Assembly (NCBI GenBank): GCA_910585435.1
Contig: CAJUEJ010000027.1
Coordinates: forward strand, 1 to 64,000
Reading direction: 5' to 3'
Length of the DNA stretch: 64,000 nt
From: an uncultured Hungatella sp.
Lineage (GTDB): Bacteria; Bacillota; Clostridia; Lachnospirales; Lachnospiraceae
Below the pieces are notes generated by a model that ran no database searches, was not told the DNA's origin, and saw nothing but the letters and a program-made list of their open reading frames with translations. The stretch's first letter is position 1. Each line of letters starts with the position of its first letter. This document shows, in pieces, positions 53,440 through 62,510 of this stretch. Both the position numbers and the translations under genes were made by a program.

Positions 53440-54441
53440 ATGAAAAAGGCAGTAGTTATCGGCTTAGGTGACATTTCAGGAATCCACATTGCCGGTATTC
53501 AGAAGAATCCCGAGATTCAGCTGGCGGCAGTTTGTGACATTGACGAGAGTACGAAAAGCCAGGCTCCGGAAGGAGTACCGTTTTACACAGATTACAAAGA
53601 GATGATTCAGAAAGAGAAGCCGGATGTGGCTCATATCTGCCTTCCCCATTATCTTCATGTACCGGTTTCAGAGGAGATTGGCTCCATGGAAGTCCATGTG
53701 TTCTGTGAGAAGCCTATGGCTCTGAACGCAGAGGAGGGCAGGCGGTTTGTGGAGTTTGAAGCGGCTCACCCTGAGATTCACATGGGAATCTGCCTGCAGA
53801 ACCGGGCCAATGAGTCTGTGGAAATGCTGAAGGAGATTATTGACAGCAAAAAGTACGGGGAGGTAAAGGGAGCCAAAGGTACCGTACTGTGGTCCAGACT
53901 CAAGTCCTACTATGACATCAAGCCGTGGAGAGGGAAATGGGCAACCGCAGGCGGCGGATGCATGATCAACCAGTCTGTACATACCCTGGACCTTCTGTAC
54001 TTCCTGTGCGGAACCATCACCAGCGTGAAGGCATCTGTAAGCCAGCTTCTGGACTATGGCATTGAGGTGGAGGATACGGTCAGCGCTCGCCTGAATTTTG
54101 CCAATGGGGCCCAGGGACTGTTTGAGGCCACAAACGCCAACTATAAGAATGACAGTGTTCAGATCTCCGTACAGCTGGAGGACGCGGAGTTTGCCATCAT
54201 TGACAACGTGCTGTACCGTCTCATGCCGGACGGGACAAAAGAGCGTCTGGCAGAGGATGCCAAGATGCCTGGAACCAAGTTCTATTATGGAGCCAGCCAT
54301 GGCAAGATGATAGACCGGTTCTATCATGCTGTGGAAACCGGAAGCCAGGATTATCTCCATGTGAAGGATTCTCTCATGAGTATTCGGCTCATCGATGCGA
54401 TTCAGGAGTCCGGACGCAGCGGGAAGACAGTTGAAGTATAA
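53440..54441 (+). CDS. Gfo/Idh/MocA-family oxidoreductase, second
   Basis: A 333-aa NAD(P)-dependent dehydrogenase. The N-terminus is VVIGLGDISGIHIAGI, VFCEKPMALN with the catalytic Lys is near residue 88, and GGGCMINQSVHTLDLL near 172-187 holds the active-site His and Asp. The ATG at 53440 follows GGGGAGG by 8 bases; a TTG six bases earlier is less likely. With the first oxidoreductase it could carry out oxidation and later re-reduction of a sugar. Confidence 0.9.
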   Translation: MKKAVVIGLGDISGIHIAGIQKNPEIQLAAVCDIDESTKSQAPEGVPFYTDYKEMIQKEKPDVAHICLPHYLHVPVSEEIGSMEVHVFCEKPMALNAEEGRRFVEFEAAHPEIHMGICLQNRANESVEMLKEIIDSKKYGEVKGAKGTVLWSRLKSYYDIKPWRGKWATAGGGCMINQSVHTLDLLYFLCGTITSVKASVSQLLDYGIEVEDTVSARLNFANGAQGLFEATNANYKNDSVQISVQLEDAEFAIIDNVLYRLMPDGTKERLAEDAKMPGTKFYYGASHGKMIDRFYHAVETGSQDYLHVKDSLMSIRLIDAIQESGRSGKTVEV

Positions 54442-54447
54442 GGAAAG

Positions 54448-54492
54448 CAACCGCTCCCACTTGTTGGTTATGAGACAGGGGGAGCGGTTTTT
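54448..54492 (+). terminator. Terminator after the oxidoreductase cluster
   Basis: AACCGCTCCC pairs with GGGAGCGGTT and is followed by five T. Confidence 0.85.
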
Positions 54493-54588
54493 AGGTTCTG
54501 TTTTGGGATCTTACAGAAAAGCAAACTTCAACTTGATTTTTTATGAAAGGTGTGGTAGAATAAATCTTGTTAAAATTTATAGAAATCA

Positions 54589-54661
54589 GCGCGAGTGGCT
54601 CAGTTGGTGGAGCGCGACCTTGCCAAGGTCGAGGCCGCGGGTTCGAGTCCCGTCTCGCGCT
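54589..54661 (+). tRNA. tRNA-Gly (GCC)
   Basis: A complete 73-nt cloverleaf. The acceptor GCGCGAG pairs with CTCGCGC at 54654-54660, and the discriminator is T. The anticodon loop TTGCCAA gives GCC, and the T loop is GTTCGAGTC. CCA is not encoded. An AAATCTTGT...TAAAAT-like AT-rich promoter region lies just upstream. tRNA genes often mark island borders, and the DNA to the right is an accessory-looking catabolic region. Confidence 0.95.
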
Positions 54662-54675
54662 CTTTTTTAATGGTC

Positions 54676-54711
54676 GGGAAGTCTTGAAATAGCAGGGCTT
54701 CCCTGTTTTTT
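54676..54711 (+). terminator. Terminator after tRNA-Gly
   Basis: GGGAAG (54676-54681) pairs with CTTCCC (54698-54703), followed by TG and a T run. From here to 54820 I see only a weak minus-strand frame and no recognisable gene. Confidence 0.6.
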
Positions 54712-54820
54712 CTGATAAGCCTCCATATCAAACTTTTCATGGTTATGGAGCCGGTCAGCAAGTGAAAGGCCAACTACTTCCAATAGTTGATGGCTGACCT
54801 GTCCTTTCATTTTAAACACT

Positions 54821-55450
54821 TCACATGGAATAGGTTCTGCGTGCAATCCCCAGTTCTTCGTCAGTGGGAATGACCCGTACGCATACGGGTGAATTTTCTG
54901 CGGAAATGACTGCATTTCCATGGCAGGATTCATTTTTTTCTTTATCCAGCTTTACTCCTAATGGCAGCAATTTGTCGCATACCATTTTTCGGATTAGGGC
55001 AGAGTGTTCCCCGATACCGGCGGTGAAGACCAAATCATCTAATCGTCCTAAATCCAGGTAAAATGCGCCGATATAGTGGACAATACCAGTAACGAATACA
55101 TCGATAGCCAGCTGGGCCCTCTGGTTTCCTGAGGCAGCGGCTTTTATAATATAGCGCAAATCATTGCTTACGCCGGAAATGCCGAGAAGCCCTCCCTTTT
55201 TCTGATAACCCTCCAGGATCTGCTCCTCTGTCAGGCCTTCATGTTTTAAGAAACAGAGCATACTGGGATCCATATCTCCCACACGATTTGCGTGGATTAG
55301 TCCGGACTCCAGCGACATTCCGAAGCTGGTGTCAACACTCCTGCCATCCTGAATGGCACAGACGGAACAGCTACCGCCCAGGTGGCAGGAGATGGCTGCA
55401 TAGCGGTGTTTCTCCTCATTGAGTACGTCTGCAATACTTCCCGAAGCGGG
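54821..55450 (-). pseudogene. 3' half of an acetate-kinase-like gene
   Basis: About 209 codons of the C-terminal half of an acetate/butyrate-kinase-family protein. ISCHLGGSCSVCAI with DGRSVDTSFGMSLESGL, NRVGDMDPSML and FTAGIGEHSALIRKMVCDKL are visible, ending ARRTYSM. The N-terminal half (about 190 residues, including the phosphate loop and RRYGFHG-type region) is missing. The reading frame joins the fdrA-like gene upstream in another frame. The product, if any, cannot be an active kinase. Confidence 0.85.
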
Positions 55451-56556
55451 CAGTTGGAATATATGGGGCCCGTTTTTGGAATTAAGGCGTGCATGGCTTC
55501 ATCCATAAAAGTACCGCCGCTGAAGGCGCCGCGCACATATTTCTGTTCCGGAGCCAGCAGCTTAACCACCTCTTTCGCGCGTGCCTGAATCTCTTCATCG
55601 GATTCCAGCGTATACTTTTTGCCAATGAGATTCAGACACTTCTGCGCGCAGTCATCCAAATCGGCGGCCCAGATAGCGCCGGTATTTTCTACGGCTGCTT
55701 TGTCGCAGCTCATAAATAAGGCGACAACAGGTTTTCGGCAGAGGGATATACGGTTTAGAATGGCCGGCTCTACTTCATCTCCTATCCGCCGGGCAATCAA
55801 GGCTATGTAACTGGTATCCGGATCTGCTTCCAATGCATCGATTCCCATAAGCATCATGATACCGCCCACTTCATTTTTCAGATCATTTCCGCCAGTGCCG
55901 ATGGTTTGAGACACGCCGCTGCCTGCCTCATGGAGGATAGCAGCCACATGCTGGATACCTACGCCGGAAGCGCCGCAGATTCCGAAGGGGCCCCTGTTAG
56001 TAATGCTGGCAAGTACCAGAGCCGCGCCATTGATGTTTGCCACACCGCAGTCCGGCCCCATGCATAGCAGTCCTTTCTCACGGGCAAGCTCTTTCATAGC
56101 CCGTTCATCCTTCAGAGGTACGTTGTTGCTGAATACGACGCAGTGCAGCCCGGTATTCAACGCTTTTTTCACTTCTGCCAGGGCGCAATCACCCGGAACG
56201 GAAACGGAACAAAGATTAGCATTGGGGTATGCGGCCGCCGCGGCCCTGATGGAAGGAAAGCTTTCGTCCTGTTTGGCCTCCTTTTCAGGCTCCATGCTTT
56301 TTTCGATTGCCGCTGCTGCCGCGTCGAAAGCAGCTTTTGATTCGGCCTGGGCTGCAATGACATAGCAATTTTCATCGCAGCTGCCAATGGCTTCTGACAG
56401 GAGACCTGTTTCCTTGAGAATATCTTTCATTGCATCAGTTGCCATGCATACATAGCCTATTTTTATTCCGGGCTGCTCATTAAGAAAGGCTGTGGCGGAC
56501 AATGTTTCCAGAGAATCCACGTATTTCCCCTGCTCAATTTGAGTATAGAATTCCAT
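55297..56556 (-). pseudogene. fdrA: Truncated fdrA-like gene fused out of frame to the kinase remnant
   Basis: The first ~371 codons match FdrA (acyl-CoA-synthetase fold): LLCMGPDCGVANINGAALV near residue 155, GICGASGVGIQHVAAI near 193 and FSGGTFMDEAMHALIPKTGPIYSNCPL near 345-371. The remaining third of FdrA is absent. The frame instead reads through the acetate-kinase remnant in a wrong frame for 48 codons and stops at 55297. In E. coli FdrA (AllF) is part of oxamate carbamoyltransferase of allantoin breakdown, with YlbE (AllG) and YlbF (AllH). A DUF1116/YlbE-like gene lies just upstream. AAGGAGAAGG precedes the ATG. Confidence 0.85.
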
Positions 56557-56586
56557 AATCCTTCTCCTTTCGTTAATTTTTTTGGG

Positions 56587-57852
56587 TTAATTCTCTGCCA
56601 GGTTGAGAGAAAGAGCCTCTTGGTAGATTGCCCTTAGAGCTTTCTTAAAGCACTCCAGAGGTAATTCTGCTGCTCCGGCTCCTCCCTGCCCTCCTGTTTT
56701 GAGGGCAGAACCTCCATGGCTGACAGGAAGTACATTCAATCCCACTACCTTTCGAGCGTCAATCCCTGCCGGGAATCCTTTAAAATCATCCCAGGGGACA
56801 GGGGCAAATGTGTGTTCCCCCAATGATACAGTGCGTGCTTTTTCTGTCCGGCTTCTGGCCTCCCCAAGCGTAGAGCCTGTCATGCGCATATAGGCTGGGC
56901 CGGCTATGGCTGACATACCGCCCAGGCCATAAACTTCCGTAACGCAGCTGTCTCCCAGATAACCCAGGAGATCCTCTTCTGTGTAGGAAGGCTTTAAGAA
57001 TGTGCCTTTAATAACAGGCGCTGTGGTTGTATACCACCGGTTTCCCGTGCCGGCCAGCTGGATACCAAATTCCACGCTGTTGCCGGCCATGCCTGCTATT
57101 ACGGTGGACAAAGGGATCTTTTTAATGGACTCCGTGATGCTTTCCACACCGGCCATCATGGGGTGAAGGAAAAAGCGGTCGTTTCCAGCCAGGGCCCGAA
57201 TTATATGGCTGCACTGGGGACTGTCCGATTCCAACATATACGGAATTAAATGCAGCGCCAGGCACATGGAGGCTGCAGGCTGCCGATTGTGGTTTTCATC
57301 TCCCATGCCTGCTGTTTTGGAGAGAATTGTGATTAAATCAATGCCTCCGCAGGCCCGCACTGCCTGGCCCAGTGCAGGACCATAAAAATCCCGGATCCAG
57401 GATAAGTCCCGTTCCACGTCATCATCATAAAACCCCCAGCGCAAAACCTTTGGATTGCTGCCGGGATGGATGGGGGCATATCCCCTGCCTCCGTAGATAT
57501 CATCCTGGGCAATGATTACCGGCATGCTGGCGGAAACTGTCATGCAGGCGGCACATGCGCATTGGTGGTCCTGGGCAGAGGCAACGGTGATCTGCCCGTT
57601 CAGAACCATGTTCCACGCCTCATCTCTGTTTTTGGCCAGTTTTTCGTGAATGATGGCACCGCAGACAGAGGTTTGGATAGGATATGTAAGTTGTTCAACA
57701 GGAAGAGGGGGACCCGGAACAAGGACCGTATGGCTGGTCATGCCGGGAATTACATCCAGGGCTTTTTGAACATCTGTCCATCTGGGGTGTGCCTTTGTCA
57801 GTATCTCTACCGCCTGGGCGTTGGCGGCATTGACACGTTGTTCAATGGTCAT
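56587..57852 (-). CDS. DUF1116 protein, YlbE/AllG-like
   Basis: A 421-aa protein of the DUF1116 family. SHTVLVPGPPLP near residue 40, WNMVLNGQITVASAQDH near 80, and GIDLITILSKTAGMGDENHNR near 169 are typical. The intact gene sits upstream of the fdrA-like pseudogene with 30 bp between them, the usual order for the oxamate carbamoyltransferase set. The third subunit (DUF2877, YlbF/AllH) is not present in the window. AAGGAGA precedes the ATG. With FdrA broken, its activity is doubtful. Confidence 0.85.
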   Translation of the reverse strand: MTIEQRVNAANAQAVEILTKAHPRWTDVQKALDVIPGMTSHTVLVPGPPLPVEQLTYPIQTSVCGAIIHEKLAKNRDEAWNMVLNGQITVASAQDHQCACAACMTVSASMPVIIAQDDIYGGRGYAPIHPGSNPKVLRWGFYDDDVERDLSWIRDFYGPALGQAVRACGGIDLITILSKTAGMGDENHNRQPAASMCLALHLIPYMLESDSPQCSHIIRALAGNDRFFLHPMMAGVESITESIKKIPLSTVIAGMAGNSVEFGIQLAGTGNRWYTTTAPVIKGTFLKPSYTEEDLLGYLGDSCVTEVYGLGGMSAIAGPAYMRMTGSTLGEARSRTEKARTVSLGEHTFAPVPWDDFKGFPAGIDARKVVGLNVLPVSHGGSALKTGGQGGAGAAELPLECFKKALRAIYQEALSLNLAEN

Positions 57853-57956
57853 AGCATTTCTCCTTATTTTTCAAATTTCCATCTGCCGCGCTGCATATGA
57901 AAATGTATCCTGCGTCAGACATATAGGTATTTCGCGCAAGTTAGTACTAGGCAGCT

Positions 57957-58838
57957 TCAGCGGCCGATTTTGATATCGGTCAGTTCCTCGTAATACTGTG
58001 CAATGGCACTGTGGTCCTTCTGCCCGCCATCATGGCTGTGCAGCCACTGGAGAATCTCCTGAACCGCTGCTGTCATGGGAACCGGAGCCCCCACAGTGTG
58101 GGCACAATCCAGAGCATTATTCAGATCCTTGATGTGCAGATCGACCTTAAAGCCTGGTTTGTCGATTCCGGCGATCATCATAGGGGCTTTTGAGTTCATG
58201 ACTGTGGAACCAGCCAGGCCACCCCGGATAGCCTCAAATACCAGCTGAGGATCAACGCCGGCTTTCTGAGCCAGAACAAGGGCTTCGGCTACAGCCTGTA
58301 TATTGCAGGCAACGATAATTTGATTTGCCAGCTTCGTGGTATTACCGGCCCCCACATCGCCACAGCGGACAACGGAAGTACCCATAGCTTCCAATATAGG
58401 TTTATACTTGTCAAAAATTTCCTGTTTTCCGCCTACCATAAAGGACAGAGTTCCATCAATCGCTTTGGGTTCCCCGCCGGAGACAGGGGCGTCCAGCATC
58501 TCGATTCCTTTTTCTGCCAGTGCGGCTGCAATTTCTTTAGAGGCCACCGGGTTGATAGAACTCATATCAATGAAAACACTTCCAGGTTTCATGTGGGAGG
58601 CCACCCCGTCTTCACCCAGCATGACGGCCTTTACCTGAGGGCTGTTGGGCACCATGGTGAGTACCAGATCACAGTTCTGTCCGATCTCCGCGTTGTCGGC
58701 AGATTTAGCGCCGCAGGCAACAAGTTCTTCTACATTGGAGGGGCTCAGGTCACTGACAGTCAGATCATAGCCGGCCTTGAGAAGATTTTTTGCCATAGGC
58801 TTTCCCATAATACCTAACCCAATCATACCAATTTTCAT
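57957..58838 (-). CDS. NAD-binding beta-hydroxyacid dehydrogenase, tartronate semialdehyde reductase-like
   Basis: A 293-aa member of the 3-hydroxyisobutyrate / 2-hydroxy-3-oxopropionate reductase family. The N-terminus IGMIGLGIMGKPMAKNLLKAG is the nucleotide loop. VFIDMSSINP is near residue 92, LDAPVSGGEPKA near 118 and GNTTKLANQI with the catalytic Lys near 166. In glyoxylate/allantoin gene sets GlxR reduces tartronate semialdehyde to glycerate, which fits the FdrA and DUF1116 neighbours. AGAGGAA precedes the ATG. Confidence 0.87.
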   Translation of the reverse strand: MKIGMIGLGIMGKPMAKNLLKAGYDLTVSDLSPSNVEELVACGAKSADNAEIGQNCDLVLTMVPNSPQVKAVMLGEDGVASHMKPGSVFIDMSSINPVASKEIAAALAEKGIEMLDAPVSGGEPKAIDGTLSFMVGGKQEIFDKYKPILEAMGTSVVRCGDVGAGNTTKLANQIIVACNIQAVAEALVLAQKAGVDPQLVFEAIRGGLAGSTVMNSKAPMMIAGIDKPGFKVDLHIKDLNNALDCAHTVGAPVPMTAAVQEILQWLHSHDGGQKDHSAIAQYYEELTDIKIGR

Positions 58839-58861
58839 TATAAATTCCTCTCTTTCTCCAT

Positions 58862-59227
58862 TTACTTTAAAAGTTCCGCCGCCGATTGTGGGGCGCTGAG
58901 TGTCAGTGGCACTTGTTGCGCTGACCGTACGACGTACCGAAATGCGTTTTTTGCATTCAAGAAACCGCCTCCATGGCAGTAAAGCATCCCGGGCAGGAGT
59001 CCTTCTGTTTCCGGCTCAACAACAAAGCAGGTAACCGCCTGCCCGTCCCAGGATTTGGCACAGACAGTCCGGCATCGTATCCCCTCAGGCGGGAGATAAG
59101 ACGCAGACGCCTGGCGGAGTGAACGGACCATAGCTTTTATCATGGGAGCCAAAGCAGGCTTGCTGAAATCAATACTGTAAGCAGGAACCTTTGCTTTCAG
59201 CTCCGGCCTATAAAAATATTCTGGCAT
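58862..59227 (-). pseudogene. Truncated alpha/beta hydrolase (esterase-like)
   Basis: A 121-codon frame starts with a good GGAGGAGG site and reads as the N-terminal part of an esterase/lipase of the hormone-sensitive-lipase type, reaching the oxyanion motif HGGGF at about residue 86. The nucleophile elbow and the Asp/His part (about 200 residues) are missing. The last ~20 codons (SAQQVPLTLSAPQSAAELLK) are encoded by a dispersed repeat, including the CTTTAAAAG motif also found at 25629. Its start overlaps the end of the upstream dehydrogenase by 31 bp. Confidence 0.75.
58865..58887. repeat. Partial copy of the dispersed repeat found at 25629-25776
   Basis: CTTTAAAAGT-T-CCGCCGCCGATT matches the first 22 bp of each unit at 25629 and 25705, with one extra T. 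It forms the 3' end of the truncated hydrolase gene. Beyond it the two loci differ. Confidence 0.65.
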
Positions 59228-60243
59228 GTAGCCTCCTCCAAATCCCCCGAAGGGTTCATAGTAAACAGCTCCTCCTCCCCCAGCTGGTTGCGCATAGGCT
59301 TCCCGGCCCGGTATCTCTGGACATTTTTCTCGATGATAGCCAGGGAACGGTCTGTCCGGTCCGGCATCTGCGGAGTCACATGGGGAGTCAGAATTGTATG
59401 AGGGGCATCCCAGAGAGGGCTGTCCTCCGGCAAAGGCTCCTTCTCAAAGGTATCCAGCCCGGCGCCTCCGATGGCGCTGCTATACAAAGCTTTAGTCAGG
59501 GCTTTCTCATCTATGACAGCGCCTCTGGCAATGTTAATCAGGCAGGCCGTAGGCTTCATAAGCGACAGCTCCCGCTCCGAAATCATATGGTAGGTGCCGT
59601 TGGTCAGAGGCAGGGCCAGCACTACAAAATCACTCTGGCACAGCAGTGCATCTATGGATTCTCCGGCATTTGCGCAGTACATCCGATCCACTCCCTCCGG
59701 CAAGTCCGCCTGGCTGCGCCGATAGCCCAGTACCTGCATTCCGAATGCCTTGGCCCGCACAGCCAGTTCTTTTCCCGTATTTCCCATGCCGATAATCCCA
59801 ACCGTTTGTCCATGGAGGCAGCGCAGGGAACCTAAAAACTGTGGGTCCTGAATATAATGGTGAGCCTGCTGTGCCTGAATGAGTGCAGAAAATGCAAACG
59901 TAAAGGATAGCATAAAATAAACCGCATGGTCTGCCAGGGCCGGGGCGGACCGTCCGGCGGAGCCTGTTATCACCATATCCCGGTTCAAAAATTCCGGGCG
60001 CGCGATCCGGTTTAACCCTGCATGGTCTACATGGACCCATTTCAGATTAGGCCCGTAAAAAAATGAGTCATCCCTGTCGGAACCCAAAAGAGCCACATCT
60101 ACTGTCTGCAGGGCATTCAGAATACCTGCGCGATCCTCCGGATCACAGAAAATCATCTCCGCAGGCGCGAAGATTTTCCTCAGCTGTTCCCGCCGTTCCC
60201 GATGATACGGCACGGCAGCCAATACCTTTTGAATCTCAGCCAT
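59197..60243 (-). CDS. D-isomer-specific 2-hydroxyacid dehydrogenase
   Basis: A 348-aa NAD(P)-dependent 2-ketoacid reductase. The Rossmann motif TVGIIGMGNTGKELA is near residue 150, LPLTNGTYHMI near 210 and LINIARGAVIDE near 235 with the catalytic Arg. The conserved Glu lies in TFEKEPLPEDSPLW near 262, and the His in ILTPHVT near 282. The ATG at 60243 follows GGAGG; a longer frame to 60270 overlaps the upstream gene. It may reduce glyoxylate, hydroxypyruvate or a sugar-derived ketoacid, in line with the tartronate-type reductase downstream. Confidence 0.88.
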   Translation of the reverse strand: MAEIQKVLAAVPYHRERREQLRKIFAPAEMIFCDPEDRAGILNALQTVDVALLGSDRDDSFFYGPNLKWVHVDHAGLNRIARPEFLNRDMVITGSAGRSAPALADHAVYFMLSFTFAFSALIQAQQAHHYIQDPQFLGSLRCLHGQTVGIIGMGNTGKELAVRAKAFGMQVLGYRRSQADLPEGVDRMYCANAGESIDALLCQSDFVVLALPLTNGTYHMISERELSLMKPTACLINIARGAVIDEKALTKALYSSAIGGAGLDTFEKEPLPEDSPLWDAPHTILTPHVTPQMPDRTDRSLAIIEKNVQRYRAGKPMRNQLGEEELFTMNPSGDLEEATCQNIFIGRS

Positions 60244-60256
60244 AAAACGCCTCCTG

Positions 60257-62272
60257 TCATGTGTCAGCAAAACGGATGTCTACTGCGGCAAATGTATCGA
60301 GAAACTCTACAAAAAGAAATAAAAAACCATCTTCCCAGCGGTACTGTGGGGCTTTTCCCTCGGTTAAAAAGGATATCGTCTCCGGCTTTTGCTCCATTCT
60401 TATTTTCAGATGGATATCCCGAATCGGTACCGGCTCAAAGTAAGAGCATCCAAAATGTCCGGAAGTGTTTACCAGATGCACCATGGCGCGGCTGTTGTCC
60501 CGTGAATAGCCCAGGGTCACTTCAACCATCGGTGAGAATGGCATTTCTTCAACGCTTTCCAGTCCGGCCAGCTGCTCCAGGACGTCTCGCATCACACAGG
60601 AAGTATTTGGATAGCCGTCCAGTTGGAAGATTTTTCCGGCTAGCCACGGGATATGGATTGCTTTGCCTTTTCCATAGTGGTTTACCGTCACCCCGGGAAT
60701 GTCTGTTGCCTTCCTTAAACAGCACCGCTCCGGGGGACCGAGAGGATGGGGCGGAGTTAAACCCAGGTATTTTTGGACACTGTCCCCATAATCGGCAATC
60801 AGAAAATCGTCCCCAAAGTAGATGAGATCCGTATCAGCCAGGCTGGGGAAGCTTCCCTTTTCACCGGCACGGATTTCAAGCATGGCAGATGCCTGATCCC
60901 TTCGATAACAACGGATGCATTTTGTGCCAAGGCAGGAAAAGGGAAGATTTTCCCTCTCTTCGCCGCGGCTGTTCCATATCCCTGTGGCGCCGGTGCAGAT
61001 CAGGCATCCGCCGCCGCGGACGTATGCATCCACCATGGCAGCCGCCTGATCCGAAATCTCCTGAATATCCGTAAGGATGACAGCTTTGAAGCGGGAGAGC
61101 GTGCCACAGGCCCACACCATCTGCGGTTCCGCCTCGGCCAGAAGGATATGGCTTTCTGTCAATACCTGGATCCAGCCTCTGGCCTCTTCCGAAGCCATAT
61201 GCTTTCCCTCACGGATTACCAGCACGTCGGCACAGGGCCCCATTCCCCGGTACACATCTTCATGCATTGCCATATAGGAAAATGCAGCTTTTACGGCAGG
61301 AAAAGCGCTTTTATCCCTGTGGTTATCCATACGTCCGATGAGATAATAGTCCAGAGCGCCAAAATTTGCGATGGCCTGCCGCATCCGCAAAGCATGCAGC
61401 TGGGCTCCCACGCTGATATGGCGGTAAAAAAAGCCGATGTAGTCTACAGTAGCGCTGCTGCAGATACATTCCGGTTTCAGAGAGCGGATTGCCCGGGCTG
61501 CGGAGGATGCATTGTACTGCCAGGGCGGGCCCACACGTTTATATTCTGTGTTAGATTCCCGGCGGAAAAAGTCCACGCCCTCCACGGCAATCTCCGGATT
61601 GATGCTTTTTATCAGGGCATTGACCCGGTTTCGGGTTTCATCCATAATCTCCCGCTTAAAAATCTGATACATCCGTGACACCGGATCATCGGGCTCCTCC
61701 TTTTTTGGAAGCTCTTTTCCAAAACGCTGTTTAAAAAGACGCCTGCAATTTTCACAATGACAAAGGCCATAGTCCCGGTAACTGTAATCCTTTGTCTGGA
61801 ATCCGCCCATATTGATGAATACACCGTCAATGGGCAGGGTCAGCGCTGCCTCCCTCAGGATCTCCAGCGCCTTCCTCTGCTGGAATCCGCCGCAGATGCA
61901 CATATGTACATCTCCGTTATAATCCACGATTTCACCGTTTATGTCCCGGTAGGCCCAATCCGGGTGACGCTCATAAACCGCCCGCCTGGCTTTGGAAAAG
62001 TCCATTCTTGCGATAACTTTTATTCCGGCCTGGTGGCATTCCTCCATAAGCGCACGGAGCGTATCGCCTGTCAGGAATTCACTCTGTGTGTGGTCCTTAA
62101 CCTCTGTGGGGTAGCTTGCTACAATGCCGCCGGTATTTATCATGGCCACAGTCGCTTTTGCATCTTTCAGCCACGCAGCATACGTATGGGCATCTATGTC
62201 TGCCATATCAGTCTCTCTGAGATTTGTCTGTATCAGCCGCCACGGATAATCCTCCCACCAATGTCCCATCAT
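60257..62272 (-). CDS. Putative glycoside hydrolase-like TIM barrel protein
   Basis: A 671-aa protein. The N-terminal part (about 1-330) looks like an amylase-type or GH42-like TIM barrel (GIKVIARMDFSKA near residue 97, DGVFINMGGFQTKDY near 149, CHCENCRRLFKQRFG near 173, IAVEGVDFFRRES near 238). A class-I-amidotransferase-like domain, as in beta-galactosidase trimerisation domains, follows (about 365-560, with VRGGGCLICTGATG). A C-terminal beta domain closes the protein. I cannot assign catalytic acids or substrate. GGAGGAGG precedes the ATG. It heads the leftward operon. Confidence 0.6.
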   Translation of the reverse strand: MMGHWWEDYPWRLIQTNLRETDMADIDAHTYAAWLKDAKATVAMINTGGIVASYPTEVKDHTQSEFLTGDTLRALMEECHQAGIKVIARMDFSKARRAVYERHPDWAYRDINGEIVDYNGDVHMCICGGFQQRKALEILREAALTLPIDGVFINMGGFQTKDYSYRDYGLCHCENCRRLFKQRFGKELPKKEEPDDPVSRMYQIFKREIMDETRNRVNALIKSINPEIAVEGVDFFRRESNTEYKRVGPPWQYNASSAARAIRSLKPECICSSATVDYIGFFYRHISVGAQLHALRMRQAIANFGALDYYLIGRMDNHRDKSAFPAVKAAFSYMAMHEDVYRGMGPCADVLVIREGKHMASEEARGWIQVLTESHILLAEAEPQMVWACGTLSRFKAVILTDIQEISDQAAAMVDAYVRGGGCLICTGATGIWNSRGEERENLPFSCLGTKCIRCYRRDQASAMLEIRAGEKGSFPSLADTDLIYFGDDFLIADYGDSVQKYLGLTPPHPLGPPERCCLRKATDIPGVTVNHYGKGKAIHIPWLAGKIFQLDGYPNTSCVMRDVLEQLAGLESVEEMPFSPMVEVTLGYSRDNSRAMVHLVNTSGHFGCSYFEPVPIRDIHLKIRMEQKPETISFLTEGKAPQYRWEDGFLFLFVEFLDTFAAVDIRFADT

Positions 62273-62421
62273 GTATTATCCTCCTCCGAAATATTCCGTT
62301 CAGCCGGATATTTCCGGCCGACCGGTTTTGGACATAATCAATATAGGGAAGAACAGGGTCATAGTCAATACCTGGGCATAAAGCACTAAGAAATGCCACA
62401 TTTTTAACTAATATTTGTGCA

Positions 62422-62450
62422 TTGAAATAAAAATATGCCTATGCTATCCT
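62422..62450 (+). promoter_or_regulatory. Promoter of the permease gene with nearby palindrome
   Basis: TTGAAA (62422-62427), 17-bp spacer and TATCCT (62445-62450) with a TGC extension. The palindrome GTAGTACTAC (62462-62471) lies about where transcription would start and may be an operator. The 238-bp divergent gap holds nothing else I can name. Confidence 0.5.
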
Positions 62451-62510
62451 TTTTTACAGACGTAGTACTACAGCGCAGACAATCAACAATTAACGAGGAG
62501 GAATACCATA

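Noticed and set aside
54667..54933. 88-aa minus-strand frame next to tRNA-Gly
   Set aside because: Its N-terminal half is the kinase remnant in a wrong frame, and the rest overlaps the tRNA terminator; no start site or family is recognised.
60773..61678. 301-aa plus-strand frame opposite the glycosidase-like gene
   Set aside because: It is antisense to a gene with a strong ribosome binding site and recognisable domains, and has no signal of its own.
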